Positions 8,007 through 15,620 of a DNA stretch of 64,000 nt are shown piece by piece; the first letter of the stretch is position 1, and the number at the start of each line of letters is the position of its first letter. Under the pieces are notes generated by a model. That model made no database searches. It saw only the letters and a program-made list of their open reading frames with translations, and was not told where the DNA came from. Origin of the DNA: Solirubrobacter soli DSM 22325 (GTDB lineage: Bacteria; Actinomycetota; Thermoleophilia; Solirubrobacterales; Solirubrobacteraceae). The position numbers and the translations under genes were made by a program. The DNA is taken from the NCBI RefSeq assembly GCF_000423665.1, contig NZ_AUIK01000008.1, positions 62,001-126,000 of the forward strand. The letters are read 5' to 3'.

Positions 8007-9356
8007 CTATTCCATGATGCCGCGCAGCCGCGCGACGGCCATCGCCAATCTGTCGAGCGGCTCGGCCGCGAACGTGAGCCGCAGGAACGGGCGCGGCGGC
8101 TCGCCCGCGAAGAACGGGCGACCGGGCGAGACGACGACCCCGGCGGCGAGCGCGCGCTGTGCGAGATCGCGGTCGTCGCCCTCGATCTCCAGCCACAGGT
8201 TCATCCCGCCCTCCGGCAGGCGGACCGAACCGCCCCAGGCCGCGGCGAGGGCGTCACGGCGCTCGCGCAGCACCCGCCGCAACCGGCGCAGGTGCGCGCG
8301 CCACGCCGGCGTGCCGACGAGTTCGAGCGCCGCCTCCTGCAGCGGCCCGGCGACGTAGAGGTCCTCGACGATCCGCGCCGCGCGCAGGCGGGCGAGCGCC
8401 GGGCCGCGGGCGATGACCGCCCCGATCCGCAGGCCGGGCGCCGACGGCTTGGTGAGCGAGCGGACGTTGACGACATGGCCGTCCGGGTCCTCGCCGAACA
8501 GCGGCGGCGGCGCGGGGCCGAAGCTGAGGTCCCGGAACGCGTCGTCCTCGATCAGGAACGCGTTCGCCGCACGCACCGCGTCGAGGACGGCCCCGCGGCG
8601 CTCGGGCGCGAGCGACGCCCCGTGCGGGTTGGCGTGGATCGGCTGGAGGTAGACGAGCCGGGCGCCCGAGCGCTCGAGCGCATCGGCGAGCAGGTCGGGC
8701 CGCACACCGCGCGCGTCCGTGGGCACCGGGACCGGGACGAGCCCCTGCGCCCGCGCGGCGGTGAGCGCGCCGAGGTAGGTCGGCGCCTCGACGACCACCG
8801 GCGCGCCCGGCGCCGCGAGCCCGCGCAGGCACGCCGCCAGACCCGCCTGCCCGCCCGGGCAGATCAGCACGTCGCCCGGCGCTGCGCCGACCTCCGCCGC
8901 GAAGTACGCCCGCAGCCCGCCGATGCCCTCGAGCGGGACGCGATCCCACGCGCCCGGCCGCCGCGCCGCCCGCGCCAGCGCCGCGCCGAGCGCCGCGGTC
9001 GGCTGCAGGTCGGCGGGCAGGTAGCCGGACGACAGCACGAACGCGTCCGGCGCCGGGGGCCGCAGCAGGGTCTCGAGCGCGTCGGCGTCGATCGCCCGCG
9101 CGCCCAGCGCGACCGTCTGCCAGGAGGGATCGGCCGCCGCCGGCACCGCCCGCGCGGCCACGAACGTCCCCCGCCCGGGCCGCGCCTCGACGAGCCCGCG
9201 GGCCGCGAGCGTCGAGATCGCCTGCTGGACCGTCGCCGGCCCCGCCCGGTGGCGGGCCATGAGCTCGCGCACCGACGGCAGCCGGTCGCCCGGAGCCCCG
9301 GCCTCCACCAGCGCCTCGAGCGCGGTGACGATCGCTGCCGTGTTACTGTTCGACAT
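8007..9356 (-). CDS. MocR/GntR-type regulator with aminotransferase domain
   Basis: 449 residues. An N-terminal GntR winged helix (about 5-68, DRLPSVRELMARHRAGPATV) is fused to a fold-type I aminotransferase domain (about 90-445). PLP-site features: the lysine in SLTKPSAPGLRIG is K303, EDDAF at 270-274 supplies the aspartate, and HANPHGASL (241-249) replaces the usual N-P-T-G. Such regulators bind PLP or an amine-PLP adduct and activate a divergent gene, often a transporter or vitamin B6 enzyme. Here the divergent gene is an EamA exporter whose ATG shares CATG with this ATG (9354-9357). The longest frame extends much further upstream but only antisense to the exporter. Confidence 0.88.
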   Translation of the reverse strand: MSNSNTAAIVTALEALVEAGAPGDRLPSVRELMARHRAGPATVQQAISTLAARGLVEARPGRGTFVAARAVPAAADPSWQTVALGARAIDADALETLLRPPAPDAFVLSSGYLPADLQPTAALGAALARAARRPGAWDRVPLEGIGGLRAYFAAEVGAAPGDVLICPGGQAGLAACLRGLAAPGAPVVVEAPTYLGALTAARAQGLVPVPVPTDARGVRPDLLADALERSGARLVYLQPIHANPHGASLAPERRGAVLDAVRAANAFLIEDDAFRDLSFGPAPPPLFGEDPDGHVVNVRSLTKPSAPGLRIGAVIARGPALARLRAARIVEDLYVAGPLQEAALELVGTPAWRAHLRRLRRVLRERRDALAAAWGGSVRLPEGGMNLWLEIEGDDRDLAQRALAAGVVVSPGRPFFAGEPPRPFLRLTFAAEPLDRLAMAVARLRGIME

Positions 9357-9372
9357 GGAAGACGCCAGTAAC
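9342..9372. promoter_or_regulatory. MocR/EamA shared start region and operator
   Basis: GTTACTG (9342-9348) and CAGTAAC (9366-9372) are perfect inverted arms around the shared CATG. TACTGT (plus, 9344-9349) and TACTGG (minus, 9370-9365) are placed as -10 boxes 5 and 8 bases from the two start codons, implying two leaderless transcripts. GTAACGC recurs at 9368-9374 and again in the first EamA codons, as in the direct repeats MocR proteins bind. Confidence 0.5.
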
Positions 9373-10752
9373 GCTACCGCCGGGAACCGGGTAACGCAAG
9401 CCGCTGCCGACGAGGCCGCGGCGACGCGCGGCGACGGCGTGGCGGGCGGCGACGAGGCGCGCCGGGCGGGACGCGGCGACGGCGCGGCGGGCGGCGACGA
9501 GGCACGCCGGGCGGGACGCGGCGACAGCGCGGCGGGCGGCGACGACGCACGCCGGGCGGGACGCGGCGACAGCGCGGCGGGCGGCGACGACGCACGCCGG
9601 GCGGGACGCGGCGACGGCGTCGCGGGCGGCGACGAGGCTCGCGCAGTGCCGCGCCGCGAGGCGGCGGGGCGTGACGCCGAGGTCGGGGCCGGCGCGGCCG
9701 CGCATGGCGTGTGGCGGCGGGCCGTCGTGTGGGGGTTCCTGGGGGTGCTCGGGTTCTCGTTCTCGCTGCCGGCGACGCGCCTCGCGGTCGAGGACCTCGA
9801 TCCCACGTTCGTCGGGCTCGGGCGGGCGCTGGTGGCGGCGGTGCTGGCGGGGGCGTTGCTCGCGATCAGACGGGAACCGCTGCCGCAGCGCAGCGATCTG
9901 AAGCGGTTCGCGCTCGTCGGCGTGGGTGTCGTCGTCGGATTCCCGATCTTCACCTCGCTGGCGCTGCATCATCTGACCTCGGCGCACGGGAGCGTGATCA
10001 CCGGGCTGTTGCCCGCCGCGACGGCGGCGATGGCCGTCGCGAGGGCGGGCGAACGGCCGCCGACGACGTTCTGGTTCGCGGCCACCGCCGGGCTCGTCGC
10101 GGTGCTCGCGTTCGCCGCGACGCAGGGGGTGAACGGGATCGAGACGGCGGACGTCCTCGTGCTGATCGCGGTCGCGTTCGCCGCGCTCGGGTATGCGGAG
10201 GGCGGCGCGCTGAGCCGGACGTACGGCGGGTGGCAGGTGATCTGCTGGGCACTGGTCTTCACCGCACCGTTTCTCATCGGACCGGTAACGGTTGCGGCGG
10301 CGACCCACGGCGTTCACGCGGGTGCGCACGCGTGGCTCGGCTTTGCCTACGTCTCGGTGATCTCGATGTTCCTCGGCTTCTTCGCCTGGTACCACGGGCT
10401 CGCGCTGGGCGGGGTGGCGAAGATCGGGCAGATCCAGCTCGCGCAGCCGGTGCTGACGCTCATCTGGGCGGCGTTGATCCTCGGCGAGACCGTCACGCCC
10501 GCGATGCTGATCGCGGCGCTCGTCGTGCTCGCCTGCGTCGTGGCCACGCAGCGCACGCGCGCGTCAGCGCACGACGAACGCGGGCGGCGCGGTGCCGAGA
10601 ACGTCCACCGGGACGTCGAACAGGGGACTACGCTCCCAGGCCGCCCGGACCATGCCGAAGATGACGACGTCGTGCACGTGGTCCCCGTGCCGATGCCACG
10701 CGTTCAGCACCCCCTCGCGCCGGAACCCGATCCGCTCCAGCGCCCGCTGTGA
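9355..10752 (+). CDS. EamA-family exporter with repeat extension and antisense tail
   Basis: The core (about residues 119-402) has ten predicted membrane helices in two EamA halves, from VVWGFLGVLGFSFSLPATRL to MLIAALVVLACVVATQRTRA. This is the drug/metabolite transporter superfamily and likely exports an amino acid or similar metabolite. Before it lie about 118 residues of hydrophilic Gly/Asp/Ala/Arg sequence with five 15-residue repeats. After it, about 63 residues run antisense to the GNAT gene. Alternative GTG starts at 9646 and 9709 would remove the repeats. The ATG at 9355 is given because it pairs with the MocR start. The core call is secure; both ends are uncertain. Confidence 0.75.
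   Translation: MEDASNATAGNRVTQAAADEAAATRGDGVAGGDEARRAGRGDGAAGGDEARRAGRGDSAAGGDDARRAGRGDSAAGGDDARRAGRGDGVAGGDEARAVPRREAAGRDAEVGAGAAAHGVWRRAVVWGFLGVLGFSFSLPATRLAVEDLDPTFVGLGRALVAAVLAGALLAIRREPLPQRSDLKRFALVGVGVVVGFPIFTSLALHHLTSAHGSVITGLLPAATAAMAVARAGERPPTTFWFAATAGLVAVLAFAATQGVNGIETADVLVLIAVAFAALGYAEGGALSRTYGGWQVICWALVFTAPFLIGPVTVAAATHGVHAGAHAWLGFAYVSVISMFLGFFAWYHGLALGGVAKIGQIQLAQPVLTLIWAALILGETVTPAMLIAALVVLACVVATQRTRASAHDERGRRGAENVHRDVEQGTTLPGRPDHAEDDDVVHVVPVPMPRVQHPLAPEPDPLQRPL
9430..9654 (+). repeat. Five 45-bp tandem repeats at EamA 5' end
   Basis: Five exact-length 45-bp units encode variants of GDGAAGGDEARRAGR. Copies 3 and 4 encode identical peptides; the last diverges at its end. The period is a multiple of three and no stop interrupts either this frame or the reverse one. 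The tract may be coding or the leader of a shorter gene. Confidence 0.85.
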
Positions 10753-11187
10753 GCGCCCGTTGCGCGTGTTCGCCCAGGCGGTGAGCCGCTCGACGCCGAG
10801 CTGCGAGAACGCCAGCGCGCAGATCATCGCCTTGGCCTCGAAGTTCGCGCCCGAGCCCCACCAGCGGTGCCCGAGCCAGGAGCCGACGGTGGCGCGCCGG
10901 TCGCGGCGGGCGACCTCGCTCAGCCCGGTGACGCCGATCGGCCCGTCGTCCGGGTCGACGATCAGGAAGTCGAGCAGGTCGCCCGCCTCGCGCCGCGCGG
11001 GCAGCGAGTTGATGTACGCCTCCGGCTGCGAGAGCGTCGTGTACGGCCCCCACGAGAAGAACCGCGTGACCGCGGGGTCGGCCGCGAGCTCGAACAGCCG
11101 CGGCACGTCGTCGGGCGTCGCGTAGCGGAGCGTCAACCGCGGCCCGCGAACGATGAGCGGGTCGGTCTCGTAGGGCCGCGGGGTCAC
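10564..11187 (-). CDS. GNAT-family N-acetyltransferase (RimJ/RimL type)
   Basis: 207 residues from a GTG at 11187. It opens with a RimJ/RimL-like VRGPRLTLRYATPDDVPRLF. The acetyl-CoA region follows as GSWLGHRWWGSGANFEAK, and NTRNGRSQRALERIGFRREG is the C-terminal N-x-x-S-x-x-x-L-E-K-x-GF motif. The predicted reaction is N-acetylation of a protein N-terminus or small amine. TAGCAT at 11201-11196 lies eight bases before the GTG and overlaps the -10 of the divergent phosphoesterase. Its 3' end overlaps the EamA reading frame by 189 bp. Confidence 0.85.
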   Translation of the reverse strand: MTPRPYETDPLIVRGPRLTLRYATPDDVPRLFELAADPAVTRFFSWGPYTTLSQPEAYINSLPARREAGDLLDFLIVDPDDGPIGVTGLSEVARRDRRATVGSWLGHRWWGSGANFEAKAMICALAFSQLGVERLTAWANTRNGRSQRALERIGFRREGVLNAWHRHGDHVHDVVIFGMVRAAWERSPLFDVPVDVLGTAPPAFVVR

Positions 11188-11211
11188 GGTCCTCGATGCT
11201 ATACACGGCCG

Positions 11212-11877
11212 ATGCAGGCGCTGGTCTACGACGTGCACGGGAACCTCCCCGCGCTCGAGGCGGTCCTCAACGACGCCGAGGACGTCGATCGCTTCATCCT
11301 CGGCGGCGACTACGCGCTGTTCGGCGGATGGCCGCTGGAGACGATCGAGCGCCTGCGGGAGCTCCCGGCGCTGTGGATTCGCGGGAACGGCGAGCGGTGG
11401 ACCGCCAACCCGTCCGACATCCCTGACAACCCGATCCTCCCGGGCGCGATCGCCGCCGCCCGCCAGGCGCTCGGCGACCAGCTCGTCGCCGACCTCGCCG
11501 GCCTGCCGTTCAGCGCCACCGACGGCGACACGCTGATCGTCCATGGCTCGCCGGTCTCGGACGTGCGCTCGTTCCTGCCGGAGCCGTCCCAGGACGAGCA
11601 GGAGCTCCTCGAAGGCGTCACGGCCAAGCGCCTGATCTTCGGCCACACCCACCTCGCGTTCAGACGCCAGAACGGCATCGAGCTGATCAACCCGGGCTCC
11701 GTCGGCATGCCCTTCGACGGCGACACCCGCGCCGCGTACGCCCTCGTGCACGACGACGGCACCGTCGAGCACCGCCGCGTCGCCTACGACCACCAAGCCA
11801 GCGCCGCCAAGGTCAGAAACCTGCAAGAAGACTGGACCGAAACCATCGCCCGCCGCATCGAGCAAGCGCGCCCGTGA
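11212..11877 (+). CDS. Calcineurin-like phosphoesterase (YfcE/MJ0936 type)
   Basis: 221 residues with the full metallophosphatase set: DVHGN (7-11), LGGDYALFGG, RGNGERW in place of GNHE, VHGSP, and FGHTHLAF near the end. Two metals are expected. Family substrates are small phosphodiesters or nucleotides, but the physiological one is unknown. TATACA at 11200-11205 sits six bases before the ATG, so the message is probably leaderless. An upstream in-frame extension is antisense to GNAT and is rejected. The stop overlaps the next gene's GTG (GTGA), forming a three-gene coupled operon. Confidence 0.88.
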   Translation: MQALVYDVHGNLPALEAVLNDAEDVDRFILGGDYALFGGWPLETIERLRELPALWIRGNGERWTANPSDIPDNPILPGAIAAARQALGDQLVADLAGLPFSATDGDTLIVHGSPVSDVRSFLPEPSQDEQELLEGVTAKRLIFGHTHLAFRRQNGIELINPGSVGMPFDGDTRAAYALVHDDGTVEHRRVAYDHQASAAKVRNLQEDWTETIARRIEQARP

Positions 11878-12920
11878 GCGACACGATCCTCATCAACTTC
11901 TTCTACGCGCAGCCGGTCGGCCACGCGATCGAGGCGCTGCACTACGCGAACGGTCATCACCAGGCCGACCCCACCCGCCGCATCTCGGTGGCGCTCAACA
12001 ACGCCACGCCCACCGAGCTCGGGGACCTGTGCCCGTTCGTCGAGCACACCTACGCGATCGACCACCCGTTCCTCGAAAGCGGGACCAACGAACTCACGCT
12101 GCCCCGCGACTGGGACTGGGTCCTCGACGACCCCCGCCGGTACCAGGCGTTCCAGACCGACGCGTTCCCCGGCATGCGCGATTACTACGCCGCCAGCGAC
12201 GCGCACCTCAAGCCGACGCAGGGCCGCTCGATCGCCGGCTTCGGCAAGCTCAGCTACCTCCCCCACCAACCGCTGCGCCTCGACGTGCAAGCCAAGGAGC
12301 TCGAGCAGCGCACGATCGCGATCATGCTCGCCGGCTCGAGCGACGCGAGCCTCTATCCGTCAGAAGACGCCTGGCGGACGATCCTCGACGCGCTGCACGA
12401 GGCCCACCCGGACGTCCGCCCCGCGCTGATCGGCCGCACCGCCCACGACGCGCGCACCCGCAGCGCGCTCGACCGCGGCGCGTTCACCGACCACCCCAGC
12501 AACCCGCTCGACGCCTACGACCTCCCGATCGAACATCAGCTGCAGATCGTCAAGGCGTCAGAGCTCTTCCTCAGCCCGCACACCGGCTTCGGCCTCGCCG
12601 CGCTGGCCACCGGCACGCCCTGGCTGACGATCTCCGGCGGCCGCTGGTTCGAGTACTACTTCAACCACGTCCCGTTCCGCTCGATCCTCCCGGACCCCGA
12701 GCGCTTCCCGTCGTTCACGCAGTTCAGCGACGCGGACGCCACGAAGAGCATGTGCGACGAGCGGATCGCGAGCGACCTCGACCGGATCGTCACCGCGGCG
12801 ACGGAGCTCCTCGAGGGCAAGCTCACCTACGAGCAAGCCCTCGACGACTACTTCACCGAGCTCAAGACGATCACGAGCGACATCTGGTCGATCGACGGCG
12901 TGCACCTGAGGTACGTGTGA
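11874..12920 (+). CDS. Hypothetical GT-B-like (GT9-like) protein
   Basis: 348 residues starting at the GTG that overlaps the previous stop by four bases. No signal peptide. The second half has PSNPLDAYDLPIEHQLQIVK followed by LSPHTGFGLAALATGTPWL, reminiscent of the D-T/S-G-x-x-H-x-A-A-A-L-G-T-P nucleotide-sugar motif of GT-B glycosyltransferases such as ADP-heptose transferases. The N-terminal half could be the acceptor domain. Similarity is weak and the family call is an inference. It is coupled to the phosphoesterase upstream and the ZIP transporter downstream. Confidence 0.5.
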   Translation: MSDTILINFFYAQPVGHAIEALHYANGHHQADPTRRISVALNNATPTELGDLCPFVEHTYAIDHPFLESGTNELTLPRDWDWVLDDPRRYQAFQTDAFPGMRDYYAASDAHLKPTQGRSIAGFGKLSYLPHQPLRLDVQAKELEQRTIAIMLAGSSDASLYPSEDAWRTILDALHEAHPDVRPALIGRTAHDARTRSALDRGAFTDHPSNPLDAYDLPIEHQLQIVKASELFLSPHTGFGLAALATGTPWLTISGGRWFEYYFNHVPFRSILPDPERFPSFTQFSDADATKSMCDERIASDLDRIVTAATELLEGKLTYEQALDDYFTELKTITSDIWSIDGVHLRYV

Positions 12921-13588
12921 CCGCCGCGCTCGGCTGGGGCGCGCTCGCGGCGTCGTCGCTGGTGATCGGCGCGCTGCTCGGGATCGCGCGCCACTGGCCG
13001 CACGTGCTGATCGGCCTGGTGCTCGCCTTCGGCGCGGGAGCCCTGATCAGCGCGGTGAGCTTCGACCTCTTCGCGGAGGGCGTGAAGGAGAGCGGCGCGG
13101 CGGTCGCGATCGGCCTCGCGGTCGGCGGGCTCACGTACTGGGGCGCCAGCCACGCCCTCCCCGACACGGGCGGCACCGCGCTCGCGCTGGGCGCGTTCCT
13201 GGACGGCATTCCCGAGCAGCTCGTGCTGGGCATCGGCCTCGCGGACGGCCAGGGCGTCGGTATCGGCCTGCTCGCCGCGATCTTCGTGTCCAACCTCCCG
13301 GAGTCGATCGGTTCGGCTGCGGACATGAAGGCCTCGAAGTCGCGGATCATCGGTCTGTGGGTCGCCGTGGCCCTCGTGTGCACCGCGGCGACCGTCCTCG
13401 GCTTCGCCATCGCCGACACCGCCTCAGACACGCTGCGCGGCGGAATCAACGGCTTCGCGGCGGGTGCGCTGCTCGTGATGCTCAGCGACTCGATGATCCC
13501 CGACGCACGCGAGAAGGGCGGCGCCGTCTCGGGTCTGGTGACGGTCCTGGGCTTTTCGGTAGCGGCGGCTCTGAGCTTCCTGACGTAG
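12917..13588 (+). CDS. ZIP-family metal transporter-like protein
   Basis: 223 residues from a GTG overlapping the preceding stop (GTGA). Seven to eight hydrophobic helices are visible. Helix 4 has the ZIP pattern LGAFLDGIPEQLVLGIGL, and helix 5 FVSNLPESIGSAADM, where the D/E and N/P-E residues match the H-N/D-x-x-E-G metal motifs although the usual histidines are absent. ZIP proteins import Zn2+ or other divalent metals; the changed ligands make the cargo uncertain. The N-terminus AALGWGALAASSLVIGALLG is the first membrane helix. A 9-bp gap separates it from the next gene. Confidence 0.7.
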   Translation: MTAALGWGALAASSLVIGALLGIARHWPHVLIGLVLAFGAGALISAVSFDLFAEGVKESGAAVAIGLAVGGLTYWGASHALPDTGGTALALGAFLDGIPEQLVLGIGLADGQGVGIGLLAAIFVSNLPESIGSAADMKASKSRIIGLWVAVALVCTAATVLGFAIADTASDTLRGGINGFAAGALLVMLSDSMIPDAREKGGAVSGLVTVLGFSVAAALSFLT

Positions 13589-13597
13589 TCTGGCGCC

Positions 13598-14980
13598 GTG
13601 CGTCGGCTTCTCATCTTCACTCTCGCCGCGGCTGCGGCGCTCCCCGCGACCGCTCAGGCTCATCGGAGCCCCGCGGGCTGTACCAGCAACAGCATGCAGC
13701 TGACGCTCTCGTCGCCCACCACGGTCCGCCCCGGCCGAGTGGTGGACTTCACCGCGCAGGCCACGAACCTCTCCGCCACGGCGTGCGACGTGTCGCTGTC
13801 GTCGATGACCTTCACCCCGCCGACCGGCCTGCCGGTCCCGTTCGGCGCCGTCGAAGTCCCGGTCGCGGCGACCGTCAAGCAACTCGCCACCGGCCAGTGG
13901 ACCGCGCCGGCGGCGACGGGCGACTACACCGCGAAGTTCGCCGTCGCCGGGACAGCGCACGACGGGCCCGACAGCCCGTTCAGCATCGAGAAGACCCGCG
14001 TCGTGAAGGTCGTGGACCCGAAGCTCGAGTTGACGATCACGCCCACGCCGGCGAGCGGCCCGGCGCCGCTGACGGTCACCTTCCACTACTTCATCAAGAA
14101 CACCAGCACGCCGGCCGGCGACCTGACGACGCCGTCGATCAACCACCCGGAGTGCAAGACCCCGGTCTACGCGAGCGGCGACGCCAACGACGACAAGGCG
14201 ATCGACACGGGCGAGACGTGGGAGTTCACCTGCACGACCACGTACCAGACCCGCGGCGCGTACTCCGCCAACGCGGTCGCCACCGCGACCAGCGCGCTCG
14301 ACGGCGGCAACGTCAGTGGCGTCGGCCCGACGACGACCGTCACGGCCGAGAAGCCCGCCTCGACGGCGCACCTGACGCTGACCCGCTCCGACACCCCCGC
14401 GACCGGCTTCGCGCCGCTGAGCGTCGCCCGCAGCTACACCGTCGTCAACGACGGGCCGTCGACCCCGATCGCCGACGTCCAGGTCCAGGACGGGGCGTGC
14501 AGCCCGGTCGTCACGAGCGCCGCGAACACACCTCTGGCCGCGAACGAGAGCCGCGTGTTCACCTGCTCGGCGGTGTTCGGGAACATCGGCACCTTCACCA
14601 GCACGGCGGTCGCGAGCGGCGTCGACACGATCACCGGCGACCCGGTGGCGAGCGCCCAGGTGCCGGCGAGCGTGACGGTCGCGCTCCCGCCCGAGACGGT
14701 CCCCGCGACCCGCGACGACGAGACCCCGTCGACCAACGTCAAGTTCAGCTACACCGGCCGCTTCAGCCCCGCCCGCTCCTGCAAGGGCACGGTCACGCTG
14801 ACGCTCAAGGCGGGCACCAAGAAGCTCGCCACCAAGCGCGTCAAGCTCGACTCGAAGTGCCGCTACAAGGTCAGCTTCACGATCGCCCGCACCCGCCTGG
14901 GCACCGCGACCAAGGTCACCGTCACGGCGAAGGCGGGCAAGCGCAGCGGCTCCCGCACCTTCGCCGTGCCGAAGTCTTAG
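13598..14980 (+). CDS. Secreted protein with CARDB/DUF11-like Ig repeats
   Basis: 460 residues from a GTG. The Sec signal peptide is RRLLIFTLAAAAALPATAQA, with cleavage near residue 21. At least three beta-sandwich units follow: one ending near TAGTAHDGPD, then two that begin LELTITPTP and LTLTRSDTP and each contain a cysteine pair and a TW/RVFTC motif, typical of DUF11/CARDB extracellular repeats. The C-terminal 75 residues are a lysine/arginine-rich beta domain (CKGTVTLTLKAGTKKLATKR). An extracellular or surface binding role is likely, with no enzyme site. Its stop overlaps the convergent DUF1059 gene by three bases. Confidence 0.75.
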   Translation: MRRLLIFTLAAAAALPATAQAHRSPAGCTSNSMQLTLSSPTTVRPGRVVDFTAQATNLSATACDVSLSSMTFTPPTGLPVPFGAVEVPVAATVKQLATGQWTAPAATGDYTAKFAVAGTAHDGPDSPFSIEKTRVVKVVDPKLELTITPTPASGPAPLTVTFHYFIKNTSTPAGDLTTPSINHPECKTPVYASGDANDDKAIDTGETWEFTCTTTYQTRGAYSANAVATATSALDGGNVSGVGPTTTVTAEKPASTAHLTLTRSDTPATGFAPLSVARSYTVVNDGPSTPIADVQVQDGACSPVVTSAANTPLAANESRVFTCSAVFGNIGTFTSTAVASGVDTITGDPVASAQVPASVTVALPPETVPATRDDETPSTNVKFSYTGRFSPARSCKGTVTLTLKAGTKKLATKRVKLDSKCRYKVSFTIARTRLGTATKVTVTAKAGKRSGSRTFAVPKS

Positions 14981-15147
14981 GAATCGCCCGCGTCGTAGGC
15001 CTCGCGGTCGATCGTCTGCTGGATCTCGTCGTCGCTCGGGGACTCATCGTGCTCCTCCGCCAAGTGGTCCTTGAGGCGCGTGAGGAGCTCCTCGTCGTCG
15101 GCCGCGGTGATCGGCTCGCCGCAGGTGTCGCATTCGATCGTGCGCAT
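14977..15147 (-). CDS. DUF1059-like small protein
   Basis: 56 residues, below usual ORF length cut-offs. It begins MRTIECDTCGEPITAADDEE and continues with LLTRLKDHLAEEHDE, which is the Cys-x-x-Cys plus H-x-x-x-x-H pattern of the DUF1059 family, probably a small metal-binding fold. The acidic C-terminus DEIQQTIDREAYDAGDS is unusual. GGGGAGA lies eight bases upstream of the ATG, a good Shine-Dalgarno, and overlaps the rpiB stop. It is the last gene of the sugar-phosphate operon. Function is unknown. Confidence 0.7.
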   Translation of the reverse strand: MRTIECDTCGEPITAADDEELLTRLKDHLAEEHDESPSDDEIQQTIDREAYDAGDS

Positions 15148-15161
15148 GGCTCAGGTCTCCC

Positions 15162-15620
15162 CTAGATGTCGTCGCGCAGAAACTCGCGTTCGATGCCGTC
15201 GATCTTCGCCAGCCGCCGCTTGTGGCGGTCCTCGCCGGTGAACTCCGCCCCCAGGAAGACGCGGATGATGTCGGCGGCGAGCGCCGGCCCGATCACCCGC
15301 CCGCCCAGGCAGAGGATGTTGCAGGCGTCGTGCTCGACGGACTGGTGCGCGGTGTAGGTGTCGTGGGCGACGACGGCGCGGATGCCGGGGAACTTGGACG
15401 CCGCCACCGCCACGCCGGCGCCCGAGCCGCACACCAGCACCGCGCGATCGGCGTCGCGCCGCACCGCCTCCGCGGCAAGCCGCGCGGTGTCCGGGTAGTC
15501 GACCGGGTCCGTCGACCAGGTCCCTAAGTCGACGACCTCATGGCCCTCGCCGGCGACGGTCTCGACGACCACCGCCTTCAGCGGGAACCCGGCATGGTCG
15601 AACGCGCACGCGATCCTCAC
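15162..15620 (-). CDS. rpiB: Ribose-5-phosphate isomerase B
   Basis: 152 residues from a GTG that overlaps the ROK kinase stop (GTGA). RpiB hallmarks: CAFDHAGFPLK at the start, DLGTWSTDPVDYPD, the catalytic-cysteine loop CGSGAGVAVAASKFPGIRA, and HNACNIL-like EHDACNILCLGGRVIG. It interconverts ribose-5-phosphate and ribulose-5-phosphate in the pentose-phosphate pathway, in the cytosol. The GSG after the cysteine and the SKFPG loop fit the ribose enzyme, though the related allose-6-phosphate isomerase cannot be excluded by sequence alone. Its place next to gnd/zwf favours ribose. Confidence 0.9.
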   Translation of the reverse strand: MRIACAFDHAGFPLKAVVVETVAGEGHEVVDLGTWSTDPVDYPDTARLAAEAVRRDADRAVLVCGSGAGVAVAASKFPGIRAVVAHDTYTAHQSVEHDACNILCLGGRVIGPALAADIIRVFLGAEFTGEDRHKRRLAKIDGIEREFLRDDI

